DNA of 40,023 bases from Nitrospiraceae bacterium (lineage in GTDB: Bacteria; Nitrospirota; Thermodesulfovibrionia; UBA6902), in the NCBI GenBank assembly GCA_020356065.1, contig CP070632.1, forward strand, positions 1,654,345 to 1,694,367, written 5' to 3'. The translations under genes and the position numbers were made by a program. The notes under the pieces are model-generated. The model did not search any database, was not told the origin of the DNA, and saw only the letters and a program-made list of their open reading frames with translations. Shown here piece after piece: positions 15,088-23,154 of the stretch (position 1 is its first letter; every line of letters begins with the position of its first letter).

Positions 15088-17457
15088 CTATTCCTTAAGC
15101 TTCCACTTCCAGTTCTGTATCCCCGGCATGTCTACACCGAACTTCTTGATGAATTCAGTATGTTCAATTAGTTTGTCGCGGACGTATTGTTTGATGTAAG
15201 CTGCATGATACCCGAACTTGGGCACACGGTCAATAACATCAGCGACAAGATCAAAGCGGTCAATGTCATTTAAAACGCACATGTCAAAAGGTGTGGTGGT
15301 AGTGCCTTCTTCCTTGTATCCTCTGACGTGCAGGTTCCGGTGGTTGGTCCTCCGGTAGGTAAGCCTGTGTATCAGCCATGGATACCCGTGAAAGGCAAAA
15401 ATAATCGGTTTATCCGTTGTGAAAATCGTATCAAATTCCTTGTCCGGGAGGCCGTGAGGGTGTTCACTCTGCTGCTGCAGTTTCATAAGATTAACGACAT
15501 TAACAACGCGTATTTTCAGATCGGGGGCCTGTTCTCTGAGGATCTCTACAGCGGCAAGTGTTTCAAGGGTAGGAATGTCTCCTGCACATGCCATAACCAC
15601 ATCCGGCTCTGATCCTCTGTCATTGCTTGCCCATTCCCATATGCTGACCCCTGCATTACAATGTTTAATCGCATCATCCATACTCAGGTACTGAAGGGCC
15701 GGCTGTTTGCCTGCCACGATTACATTTACGTAATCCCGGCTTCGGAGGCAGTGGTCGGCAACACAGAGCAGGGTATTCGCATCAGGTGGAAGGTATACAC
15801 GGATGACTTCCGCTTTCTTATTGACCACATGATCAATAAAACCCGGGTCCTGGTGGCTGAAACCGTTATGGTCCTGTCGCCAGACATGTGATGTTAACAG
15901 ATAATTCAGAGAAGCTATCGGGCGTCTCCAGGGGATTTCATCACCTGTCACCTTGAGCCACTTGGCATGCTGATTAAACATTGAGTCAATAATGTGAATG
16001 AACGCCTCGTAACAGGAAAAAAAGCCATGCCTGCCGGTAAGCAGATATCCTTCCAGCCACCCCTGACACGTATGTTCACTGAGTATTTCCATGACGCGTC
16101 CGATAGGGGATAAATTATCGTCTTCAGGGATAGTGTCATCCATCCATGTCTTCCCGGTCACTTCAAACAGGGCGCCGAGCCTGTTGGAAGCGGTTTCATC
16201 TGGACCAAATACACGGAAATTTCTGTTTTTCATATTGAGTTTCATAACATCCCGCAAAAACTTGCCGAGTTCGCGCGTGGCCTCGGCTATGTCCTGTCCC
16301 GGTTTCTTCACAGCCACTGCATAATCCCGGAAATCCGGCATCTTCAGGTTCTTTATGAGCACGCCTCCATTTGCATGAGGGTTTGCTCCCATACGGCGTT
16401 CCCTTGTAGGAACGAGGGCAGCCAGTTCCGGTTTAAATGTCCCATTTTTATCAAAGAGTTCTTCAGGTTTATAGCTCTTCATCCAGTCTTCCAGGAGTTT
16501 GATATGGCCCGACTTTTTTGACATTTCGGAAAAGGGTACTTGATGGGAACGCCAGAAGTCCTCTGTCTTCTTTCCGTCAACTTCCTTCGGCCCTGTCCAT
16601 CCTTTGGGCGTGCGCAGAACTATCATGGGCCATTGCGGGCGCTTTGTGTTTCCGTTTTTCCTTGCCTTCTTTTGTATCGATCTGATCTCACTGATTATGT
16701 TATCCATTGTCGCTGCCATGAGCTGGTGCATGGAATCAGGCTCTGAACCTTCGACAAAATACGGCTTGTACCCGTATCCGATAAACAGGCTCTCCAGTTC
16801 TTTTTTGCTGATCCTTGCCAGCAGGGCAGGGTTTGCAATTTTATATCCATTGAGGTGAAGAACAGGCAGTACTGCTCCGTCATGGACAGGATTGAGAAAC
16901 TTGTTTGAATGCCAGGATGTGGCCAGCGGGCCGGTCTCTGCTTCTCCGTCACCCACCACACATGCGACGATCAGATCAGGGTTATCAAAGGCAGCGCCAA
17001 ATGCGTGAGAAACCGCATACCCGAGTTCCCCTCCTTCATGAATCGAGCCCGGAGTCTCCGGTGCAACGTGGCTGGGGATTCCGCCGGGAAAGGAGAACTG
17101 TTTAAACAATCTTCTCATCCCCTCTTCGTCCTGTGAAATATTGGGATACACTTCGCTGTATGTACCTTCAAGGTACGTGTTGGCGACCATTCCGGGTCCC
17201 CCGTGTCCGGGACCGCATACATATATCATGTCAAGGTCTCTCTTCTTGATAACACGGTTAAGATGGACGTATATGAAGTTAAGGCCGGGCGTTGTCCCCC
17301 AGTGGCCGAGCAGTCTGGGCTTTATATGCTCTGCTTTCAGAGGTTCCTTCAGCAACGGATTTTCATACAGATAAATTTGCCCTACTGACAGATAGTTGGC
17401 TGCACGCCAGTAAGCATTAATCTTTTTCAATTCGTCTTTAGATAAAGTCTCTGCCAT
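15088..17457 (-). CDS. xfp: phosphoketolase (xylulose-5-phosphate/fructose-6-phosphate type)
   Basis: A thiamine-diphosphate enzyme that cleaves xylulose-5-phosphate, and often fructose-6-phosphate, to acetyl-phosphate plus glyceraldehyde-3-phosphate or erythrose-4-phosphate. At 789 aa it has full family length. Hallmarks are the N-terminal [11 protein letters not shown] and GPGHGGPG. The thiamine-diphosphate signature GDGEAETGP follows, with its distal Asn in NGYKIANP. The C-terminal domain has [12 protein letters not shown] and DRFDLV. The ATG at 17457 follows GGAGGG with short spacing; an ATG at 17469 overlaps that site. A sigma-70-type promoter is visible upstream. Acetyl-phosphate could be used by the acetate kinase at 7.5-8.6 kb. 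Confidence 0.97.
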   Translation of the reverse strand: MAETLSKDELKKINAYWRAANYLSVGQIYLYENPLLKEPLKAEHIKPRLLGHWGTTPGLNFIYVHLNRVIKKRDLDMIYVCGPGHGGPGMVANTYLEGTYSEVYPNISQDEEGMRRLFKQFSFPGGIPSHVAPETPGSIHEGGELGYAVSHAFGAAFDNPDLIVACVVGDGEAETGPLATSWHSNKFLNPVHDGAVLPVLHLNGYKIANPALLARISKKELESLFIGYGYKPYFVEGSEPDSMHQLMAATMDNIISEIRSIQKKARKNGNTKRPQWPMIVLRTPKGWTGPKEVDGKKTEDFWRSHQVPFSEMSKKSGHIKLLEDWMKSYKPEELFDKNGTFKPELAALVPTRERRMGANPHANGGVLIKNLKMPDFRDYAVAVKKPGQDIAEATRELGKFLRDVMKLNMKNRNFRVFGPDETASNRLGALFEVTGKTWMDDTIPEDDNLSPIGRVMEILSEHTCQGWLEGYLLTGRHGFFSCYEAFIHIIDSMFNQHAKWLKVTGDEIPWRRPIASLNYLLTSHVWRQDHNGFSHQDPGFIDHVVNKKAEVIRVYLPPDANTLLCVADHCLRSRDYVNVIVAGKQPALQYLSMDDAIKHCNAGVSIWEWASNDRGSEPDVVMACAGDIPTLETLAAVEILREQAPDLKIRVVNVVNLMKLQQQSEHPHGLPDKEFDTIFTTDKPIIFAFHGYPWLIHRLTYRRTNHRNLHVRGYKEEGTTTTPFDMCVLNDIDRFDLVADVIDRVPKFGYHAAYIKQYVRDKLIEHTEFIKKFGVDMPGIQNWKWKLKE

Positions 17458-17503
17458 GATTCCCTCCATAACGGAATATATGTAATGCGTTTGAATACTT
17501 AAA

Positions 17504-17532
17504 TTTATATACTGATTTCAGCTGGTAGTCAA
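17504..17532 (-). promoter_or_regulatory. sigma-70-type promoter for phosphoketolase
   Basis: On the minus strand TTGACT (17532-17527) and TATAAA (17509-17504) are separated by exactly 17 bp. They lie about 50 bp upstream of the phosphoketolase ATG. The 27-nt palindrome at 17539-17565 begins 6 bp upstream of this -35. Confidence 0.7.
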
Positions 17533-17538
17533 GTTAAT

Positions 17539-17565
17539 AATTATGGAGGTTCAACCTCCATAATT
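17539..17565. repeat. 27-nt palindrome, copy 1, between divergent promoters
   Basis: Perfect 13-bp arms around a single central base; the general form is AATTATnGAGG, five bases, CCTCnATAATT. It sits between the -35 of phosphoketolase and overlaps the -35 of the EF-hand gene, so this copy could act as an operator. The same element recurs at 18085 and 37196. Confidence 0.8.
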
Positions 17566-17591
17566 GCAAAATTACATGGATGGTGTATGAT
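17564..17591 (+). promoter_or_regulatory. candidate sigma-70-type promoter for the EF-hand gene
   Basis: TTGCAA (17564-17569) and TATGAT (17586-17591) are spaced 16 bp apart, 32 bp upstream of the ATG at 17623. The -35 overlaps the right arm of the palindrome. Confidence 0.5.
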
Positions 17592-17622
17592 GTAACTAAT
17601 AGACGTGATATGGAGGTAATTC

Positions 17623-18075
17623 ATGAAATTAGCATGCCGGTTTCTGTTTGGTATCTTTTCTATATTAATAATGAGTACCATATTTTCATTGCCTCAAAGC
17701 CATGCCGTACATGAACTGTTTAAAAGTATTGATGAAAATGCAGACGGAACAATTAATCAGGAGGAATTTTCTAAAGACATGAAAGATTATGTCTTTAACA
17801 AACTTGATAATAACAACAACAAAGCAATATCCAAAGCAGAGTGGATGGGCATTAACAACCCGTTGGAAGCGGAACAGCACGAGGTGCTGTTTCAGGAAAT
17901 CGATAAAAATAAAGACAAACTGATTACTTTTTTTGAGTTTTCAGATTATGCTGAAAGGCACTCAAACATCGAAGAGGCCTTCATAGGTCTTGACAAGGAC
18001 GGCAGTAACAGTCTGTCCCCTGATGAAATCACCATCCGGCCTTTATTCAGAATGATTACTATTAAGTTCGAATGA
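17623..18075 (+). CDS. secreted EF-hand calcium-binding protein
   Basis: A 150-aa protein with an N-terminal signal peptide (hydrophobic to about residue 25, likely cut after SHA). Four EF-hand loops follow: DENADGTINQEE, DNNNNKAISKAE, DKNKDKLITFFE and DKDGSNSLSPDE. The first is close to the DxDxDG consensus and should bind Ca2+; the second and third lack the central Gly, so affinity may vary. It should lie in the periplasm or be secreted. The gene has a strong ribosome-binding site (GGAGGT), its own promoter diverging from phosphoketolase, and a palindromic terminator-like hairpin 9 nt after the stop. A buffering, sensing or structural role cannot be decided from sequence. Confidence 0.88.
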   Translation: MKLACRFLFGIFSILIMSTIFSLPQSHAVHELFKSIDENADGTINQEEFSKDMKDYVFNKLDNNNNKAISKAEWMGINNPLEAEQHEVLFQEIDKNKDKLITFFEFSDYAERHSNIEEAFIGLDKDGSNSLSPDEITIRPLFRMITIKFE

Positions 18076-18084
18076 AAGCGCTGA

Positions 18085-18111
18085 AATTATCGAGGGCCAA
18101 CCTCGATAATT
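18085..18111 (+). terminator. 27-nt palindrome, copy 2, terminator-like
   Basis: Eleven-base arms AATTATCGAGG and CCTCGATAATT flank GCCAA, and a T-rich tract (TGTCTTTTCTT) follows. Placed 9 nt after the EF-hand stop, it can act as an intrinsic terminator. It is a copy of the element at 17539, with the seventh stem pair switched from G-C to C-G. Confidence 0.75.
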
Positions 18112-18287
18112 GTCTTTTCTTAAGATAAAAGCTGATCGCTGAAGGCTGAAAATAAAGATGTTTCCCTGATTTTCCTGTTATACTAAGAAATCCCCGCTGA
18201 CTAATATTTTTATTGGGAGTCCACGTGCATTATATGTATCTGCAGAGGGAGTAATCAGAAACGATACAGACTCGATCAAATAAAGGT

Positions 18288-19127
18288 ATGAAAAAAAAGA
18301 TACTATGTATGACAATAATGACAGTGGCTCTGCTCCTGTTACTTTTTCTGTCTGTCAACAAGACCGCTGATGCAGAAGGTCCGGAAAAATCAGCAGTGAA
18401 TCATGATCAGACAACAAAGAGTACATCAGACAATATTCCCGTATTATCTGAACAGTTAAAACAGTATGCTTCCCGGACTGTGTATACAGTTCAGACAGGG
18501 AGTTTTTTGCATAGATCAGAAGCTCAAAAACAATTTGATTTCATGATACAAGAATTACCTGAGAAAGATCTTGATTATCTCAGAATAGAAGAAATCGGAA
18601 AGTATTTTTCTGTGCGAATTGGAATATTTGAGGACAGGGTGCGTGCGGATACATTGCTCAAGAAAATAAAATCCCTGTTACCTGCGGCCTTGAAACTAAA
18701 AGCCCATATTAAAACCGATAGAATTATAAAGATGTACAGGGATTCATCATCAGTCAACAGGCATAAGCCTGAGGACAAGGAAGTAACTGATTCAATAACT
18801 CATAAGACCGGTCCGCCGAAACATGATAAAAGCGTACACCAGACAGTATCTGAAATTTATACCATTGAGACAGGGAGTTTTATAAATTATGATGATGCGC
18901 AAAAGACGTATGATTCCATGGTACGGGGAGCAAATACGCGTGAACTTGCTTATGATCTTTCCTATCTCAGGATAGAAAAAAAGGGGGAGAATTACTCAGT
19001 GCGTATTGGTAAATTCAGAGATCGGGGTATTGCTCAGTCATTTCTCAAGGCAATGAAAACCAGGTATCCTGCAGCTGAAATGATTACGGACAGTATTAAC
19101 GACGAGAGAATTATCAAAAAATATTAA
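18288..19127 (+). CDS. double SPOR-domain envelope protein
   Basis: A 279-aa protein anchored by one N-terminal hydrophobic helix (residues 5-24), with the remainder periplasmic. It carries two SPOR repeats, about 60-150 and 188-279. Each opens with Y(T)(V/I)(Q/E)TGSF, has YLRIE and YSVRIG(I/K)F(E/R)DR near the middle, and ends in (D/E)RIIK(M/K)Y. SPOR domains bind denuded septal peptidoglycan, so a cell-wall or division-linked role is likely. The strong similarity between repeats points to internal duplication. The ATG at 18288 has a weak AAAGG upstream. The gene converges with the K+ channel gene. Confidence 0.85.
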   Translation: MKKKILCMTIMTVALLLLLFLSVNKTADAEGPEKSAVNHDQTTKSTSDNIPVLSEQLKQYASRTVYTVQTGSFLHRSEAQKQFDFMIQELPEKDLDYLRIEEIGKYFSVRIGIFEDRVRADTLLKKIKSLLPAALKLKAHIKTDRIIKMYRDSSSVNRHKPEDKEVTDSITHKTGPPKHDKSVHQTVSEIYTIETGSFINYDDAQKTYDSMVRGANTRELAYDLSYLRIEKKGENYSVRIGKFRDRGIAQSFLKAMKTRYPAAEMITDSINDERIIKKY

Positions 19128-19210
19128 CCTCATCACAATTTCTGCGTTCAGTTTTATTTTATCACCTGATATGGATTTGTACTATCAGAGATGAGGAGGT
19201 ATGCCCCTGA

Positions 19211-20023
19211 TCACAGTTTAGAGCCACAATCTTTACAATACCTGGCATCAGGACTATGGTCTTCACTGCTGCATTCCGGACACACCATATGCGTTACCCG
19301 CCTTCTGGTAAAAGCAATCTCTGCCGAGACGATTCCGGTGGGCACAGCAATAATACTGTATCCCAATATCATGATGAGTGCTGCAATTACCTGGCCAACA
19401 TTTGTCTTTGGCGATAAATCCCCATATCCGACGGTTGTGAGCGTGACAATTGCCCAGTACGAGCTCTTGGGGATACTGGTGAAACCGTTTTCTTCTCCTT
19501 CAATGATATACATCAGAGAGCCAAATACAATGACAAGAGTAAATACTGCGAAAAGAAACACTGAAATTTTTCGTCTGCTGGCCCAGAGAGCCTGCGTAAT
19601 TACCTGTGACTCCTGCATATACTGAACAAGCTTGAGAACACGAAAGACACGGAGTATTCTCAGTATCCGGATTGCAATAAGATACTGGCTTCCCGGGATA
19701 AGAAGACTGACGTAGGTTGGCAGAATTGCAAGGAGATCGACAACACCAAAAAAACTTTTTGCATACTTGAGCGGACTGCCAATGCATAACAAACGCAAGA
19801 CATACTCGATTGTAAAAAGTATCGTGAAAAACCATTCGATAATAACAAGGTAATCACCGTAAACAGCTCTTAACGAACTTATGCTGTCCAGCATGACCGC
19901 TGTTACACTCAGAATAATGCTCCAGATGAGCAATATATCGAAGAACCTGCCCCCGGAGGTATCAGCTTCAAATATGATGATATACAGCTTTTTCCGCCAT
20001 GTACTCTTTATTTCATCCGTCAT
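19211..20023 (-). CDS. voltage-gated-type potassium channel with C-terminal zinc ribbon
   Basis: A 270-aa six-helix ion channel. The S4 helix has regularly spaced arginines (RILRILRVFRVLKL, about 119-132). The pore loop holds the K+ filter TVGYGD at 197-202, followed by the S6 helix. This is the Kv/KvAP architecture. The cytosolic tail after S6 is short and ends in a two-CxxC zinc ribbon (Cys248, Cys251, Cys263, Cys266), in place of the RCK or cyclic-nucleotide domains commonly found on prokaryotic K+ channels. The gene begins 27 nt after the glycoside hydrolase stop on the same strand, so the two are likely co-transcribed. A role in K+ flux or membrane potential is inferred. Confidence 0.9.
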   Translation of the reverse strand: MTDEIKSTWRKKLYIIIFEADTSGGRFFDILLIWSIILSVTAVMLDSISSLRAVYGDYLVIIEWFFTILFTIEYVLRLLCIGSPLKYAKSFFGVVDLLAILPTYVSLLIPGSQYLIAIRILRILRVFRVLKLVQYMQESQVITQALWASRRKISVFLFAVFTLVIVFGSLMYIIEGEENGFTSIPKSSYWAIVTLTTVGYGDLSPKTNVGQVIAALIMILGYSIIAVPTGIVSAEIAFTRRRVTHMVCPECSSEDHSPDARYCKDCGSKL

Positions 20024-20050
20024 AGCATTCCCTCATGCAAGATTATCATA

Positions 20051-21286
20051 TTATAAAAGTAAAGAGACATCACTGTTCAGACAATGCCAGGATAGAAGAA
20101 ACATGGCAGCGTTCCATGACTGCCCGGCCATACCCATGGGCTTGCCTGTCTTTCCGTGAAACCATTCGTTGAACTCCCAGTCATTCAGGCTGTTTACTTC
20201 TGCGTATCTCTCGAGTTCCTGCTGAGCTAGTTTCTTCCTGCCCAGCTTATGCAGAAGAATTATCCAGAATCCTGAAACATAAGGCCATATTCCCCCATTG
20301 TGATATTGGTAGGGGTAGTTCTGCTCATAACGCTCCATATAGGTGCGCCAGAGTGGGCTGTTCTGACGTATGGGATGGACGACTGATTTTACCGGCCAGG
20401 GTTCATGTGCTTTTACTGAGAGGAGGGCGTCGACCCTGAGTAATGATTTAGTAACTGGAGTAAGTCCAAAGAGCATGCTCAGGATGTTGCCGTATACATC
20501 AATCTCCGGCCCCCAGAAGGCGAGATTTACAAAACTCAGATAGAATGTCTTTGACTGTTCATTTTTCTTTACGTAGTGAGCAAGAATACGCGCCCTCCTG
20601 TTTTCAGATAAGGTTTTATCAAAAGGGGAAAAGATGTTTCTGAAGTAGTATCTCGTCTTCTGAAGATCTGCTGCCTGATAGAGTTTTTTAACGTAATACC
20701 ATAACGCGTTTGAATAAAGAACAAATCCCGACCTCGGCATAATGTCTGCCCAGTCGCTTGCTTCATTCTGCTGAATCAGGTACATGCCCTGGTGCTCCTG
20801 ACATCGCAGCCAGTAAAGGGCAAGATGTATTTTTTTCTCAAGGCGCTTCTTAATTTTTTCTGCAGGGAAATAACGCTCATAAAAATCTACAGCAATGAGC
20901 CACCATAATGTTGCGTCTATGCACCCCGAATACCAGAAATCAACCTCTTCCTTCTCAGGTTTGACATACTTGGGTATCTGACCGTTTGGTGCCTGATATT
21001 TTGCGAGGGTAAATAAACTCCTCCTGGCGCTCCTGATTAACTCCGCATAACCCGAGACTATCATGCCGAGAGAACAGATGGCCGCGTCCCTGCCGAAAAT
21101 ACTCACGTAGTTTCTTCCCTCCGCCTTTTTGGTCCGTGAAGCAGCATGTATTCCGAACTGCCCGGAATTTTTCTTCAGAAGCTGAATGGAACGTTCCAGA
21201 CAGTCAGGGATAATATTTCTGTTATGTTTTGCAAGTTGGGGACTTTTCACTATAAGTAATCTATGGAGATAATGATGAAAAGTCAA
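20051..21286 (-). CDS. (alpha/alpha)6-barrel glycoside hydrolase, GH63/GH100/debranching-enzyme-like
   Basis: A 411-aa predicted glycoside hydrolase. Sequence marks are FGRDAAI near residue 67, CIDATLWWLIAVD near 122, NEASDWADIM near 174 and, near the end, GGIWPYVSGFWI, WEFNEWFHG and MAGQSWNAAMFL. These fit six-hairpin glycosidases such as GH63, GH100 (neutral invertase) or amylo-1,6-glucosidase. The Asp in DWAD and the Glu in EFNEW are candidate catalytic acids. There is no signal peptide. The substrate is unresolved; alpha-glucan, sucrose, or the glycosylglycerate possibly made by the genes at 0.2-2.9 kb are options. The TTG at 21286 is the apparent start but has no good ribosome-binding site, so the N-terminus is uncertain. 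Confidence 0.75.
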   Translation of the reverse strand: MTFHHYLHRLLIVKSPQLAKHNRNIIPDCLERSIQLLKKNSGQFGIHAASRTKKAEGRNYVSIFGRDAAICSLGMIVSGYAELIRSARRSLFTLAKYQAPNGQIPKYVKPEKEEVDFWYSGCIDATLWWLIAVDFYERYFPAEKIKKRLEKKIHLALYWLRCQEHQGMYLIQQNEASDWADIMPRSGFVLYSNALWYYVKKLYQAADLQKTRYYFRNIFSPFDKTLSENRRARILAHYVKKNEQSKTFYLSFVNLAFWGPEIDVYGNILSMLFGLTPVTKSLLRVDALLSVKAHEPWPVKSVVHPIRQNSPLWRTYMERYEQNYPYQYHNGGIWPYVSGFWIILLHKLGRKKLAQQELERYAEVNSLNDWEFNEWFHGKTGKPMGMAGQSWNAAMFLLSWHCLNSDVSLLL

Positions 21287-21312
21287 ACAGGAACTTCATT
21301 ATGACTTATCGA

Positions 21313-21341
21313 TTGACTCAGTGGAGCAGATTGAGTACTAT
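21313..21341 (+). promoter_or_regulatory. sigma-70-type promoter for tamA-tamB
   Basis: TTGACT (21313-21318) and TACTAT (21336-21341) are spaced 17 bp apart and end about 58 bp before the tamA ATG. Confidence 0.55.
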
Positions 21342-21399
21342 GTCAATATCCGTTAAGATTATTTTATCGTGTTGCCCGCATTCTTTTTTTAAATAATTC

Positions 21400-23154
21400 A
21401 TGTATAAAAAAGTAATGAAAAAACTGATACTTGGTGCTCTTGCAGTTATGTGTACTGTTCTATATATTCAGCCTGTATGTGCGGTACTTAATCTGAACAT
21501 TGCGGTTGAAGGCGTAGAAGAAAATATCAGAAATAACGTCCTTGCCTTTCTGAGCATTGAACAGCAAAAGAACCATGAGGACCTGACAGCAAACCTGCTG
21601 AAGAAGCTTCATCAGAAAGCCCCTGATGAAATTCGAAAGGCTTTACAGCCGTTTGGGTATTATAATCCGGTCATTCATGCTGAACTCAACCGGGATGGCG
21701 CGGGATGGAGAGCTCTGTACAGAATAGAAACAGGCCCTCCGGTTTTGATAGAAACGCTCGATCTTTCGATCAGGGGTGAAGGATCTGAGGATGAGAGGCT
21801 GACATCACTGAAAGTGGAACTGCCTCTGAAAAAAGGAGATATACTGATCAGTGAGAACTACGGGGAAGCTAAACGTATGCTGCTGGACACGGCGTTGAGA
21901 TACGGGTATTTATTGTCCGGGATGACCACATCAAGGGTTGCTGTGTATCCGGAAAAGAACACTGCAGAGGTTGTGCTGCATTTTGATACAGGTCCCCGGC
22001 ACTATTTTGGCACTGTTACGTTTAAACAGGACGCATTCAAACCGGAATTTCTTACACGCCTGGTCCCTTTTCAGAAAGGAGATCCCTATCTTCTGTCTAA
22101 AATCCTGTTGCTGCAGACAACCTTGAATGATATAGATTATTTCGATTCAGTGGAAATAACACCTCTTGTGGAAAGGGCGGAAAACTTTGAAGTTCCCATA
22201 GAAGTCACTCTCATTGCGCGAAAAAAACACAAATATACACTCGGATTAGGTTATGGTACCGATACGGGAGTGCGGGGAAGTGTGGGATGGGAAAACCGAC
22301 GGGTGAATAAAAGCGGTCACCGTTTCAGATCACTGCTGAGGCTGTCGGAGATCAGGTCAAGCATAACGGGAGAATATCAAATCCCCCTCAGGAAGCCGCA
22401 AACAGACAACATCGTGCTGACAGCTGGATGGCAGAAGGAAGATACAGATACAAGCGTGAGCGAACGCTACTTCGGAGGCATCCGGTATAACCATATGAGG
22501 TGGAGCTGGAAAGAATCAGTGTATATTACGTATGAACAGGAGTCATTCGATATAGCGGATGAATCAGGGAGTTCAAACCTTTTGATCCCCGGAATAAGCT
22601 GGACAAGAATAAGTGCAGATAATCCGATGATGGCGAGGAACGGCAGCAGACTCTATCTTGACATAAGGGGGGGGCATGATGCTTTGCTGTCGGATAACTC
22701 ATTTATACAGGCACGCATGCAGGTCAAGTACATCAGGGGTGTCACGGCATTAAGCAGAGTAATAGTCAGGGCCGAGGGGGGATCTTCTGTGGTGGATGCA
22801 TTTTCCAGTCTGCCGCCTTCTGTCCGTTTTTTTGCAGGGGGTGACAACAGCGTCCGGGGATATGCATACAATTCACTCGGACCGGAAGACGAAGATGGTA
22901 ATGTGACCGGTGGAAAATACCTCCTGGCGGGAAGCGCGGAGTTTGAACATACGATAGTAGATAACTGGAGTGCGGCTGTCTTTTATGACGCGGGCAATGC
23001 CATGGATGACTTTTCGGATCCATTAAAAAAGGGATTTGGATTTGGGATTCGATGGGCATCGCCGGTCGGCCCGATCCGGCTGGACCTTGCATTTCCAGAG
23101 GATGATCCTGACACATCGTGGCGCATTCATTTTATCATAGGGCCTGATCTATGA
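21400..23154 (+). CDS. tamA: TamA-like outer-membrane assembly factor (Omp85 family)
   Basis: A 584-aa Omp85-family barrel of the translocation and assembly module. A signal peptide (LILGALAVMCTVLYIQPVCA) precedes POTRA-like domains (about residues 30-270) and a C-terminal 16-strand Bac_surface_Ag barrel. The barrel contains the VRGY motif (SVRGYAYNSLGPED) and ends in a hydrophobic beta strand. With TamB it helps insert outer-membrane proteins or move phospholipids across the periplasm. The first ATG is 21400; a second at 21415 gives a cleaner MKK signal peptide, and neither has a strong ribosome-binding site. The stop overlaps the tamB start by four bases (ATGA), showing coupling. Confidence 0.93.
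   Translation: MYKKVMKKLILGALAVMCTVLYIQPVCAVLNLNIAVEGVEENIRNNVLAFLSIEQQKNHEDLTANLLKKLHQKAPDEIRKALQPFGYYNPVIHAELNRDGAGWRALYRIETGPPVLIETLDLSIRGEGSEDERLTSLKVELPLKKGDILISENYGEAKRMLLDTALRYGYLLSGMTTSRVAVYPEKNTAEVVLHFDTGPRHYFGTVTFKQDAFKPEFLTRLVPFQKGDPYLLSKILLLQTTLNDIDYFDSVEITPLVERAENFEVPIEVTLIARKKHKYTLGLGYGTDTGVRGSVGWENRRVNKSGHRFRSLLRLSEIRSSITGEYQIPLRKPQTDNIVLTAGWQKEDTDTSVSERYFGGIRYNHMRWSWKESVYITYEQESFDIADESGSSNLLIPGISWTRISADNPMMARNGSRLYLDIRGGHDALLSDNSFIQARMQVKYIRGVTALSRVIVRAEGGSSVVDAFSSLPPSVRFFAGGDNSVRGYAYNSLGPEDEDGNVTGGKYLLAGSAEFEHTIVDNWSAAVFYDAGNAMDDFSDPLKKGFGFGIRWASPVGPIRLDLAFPEDDPDTSWRIHFIIGPDL

Noticed and set aside
15328-17388. Several plus-strand frames of 60-95 codons inside the phosphoketolase gene
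   Set aside because: Antisense shadows of a full-length, motif-complete enzyme.
19191-19625. 144-codon plus-strand frame opposite the K+ channel gene
   Set aside because: Antisense to the channel. A GGAGG near 19197 precedes an ATG that stops within a few codons.
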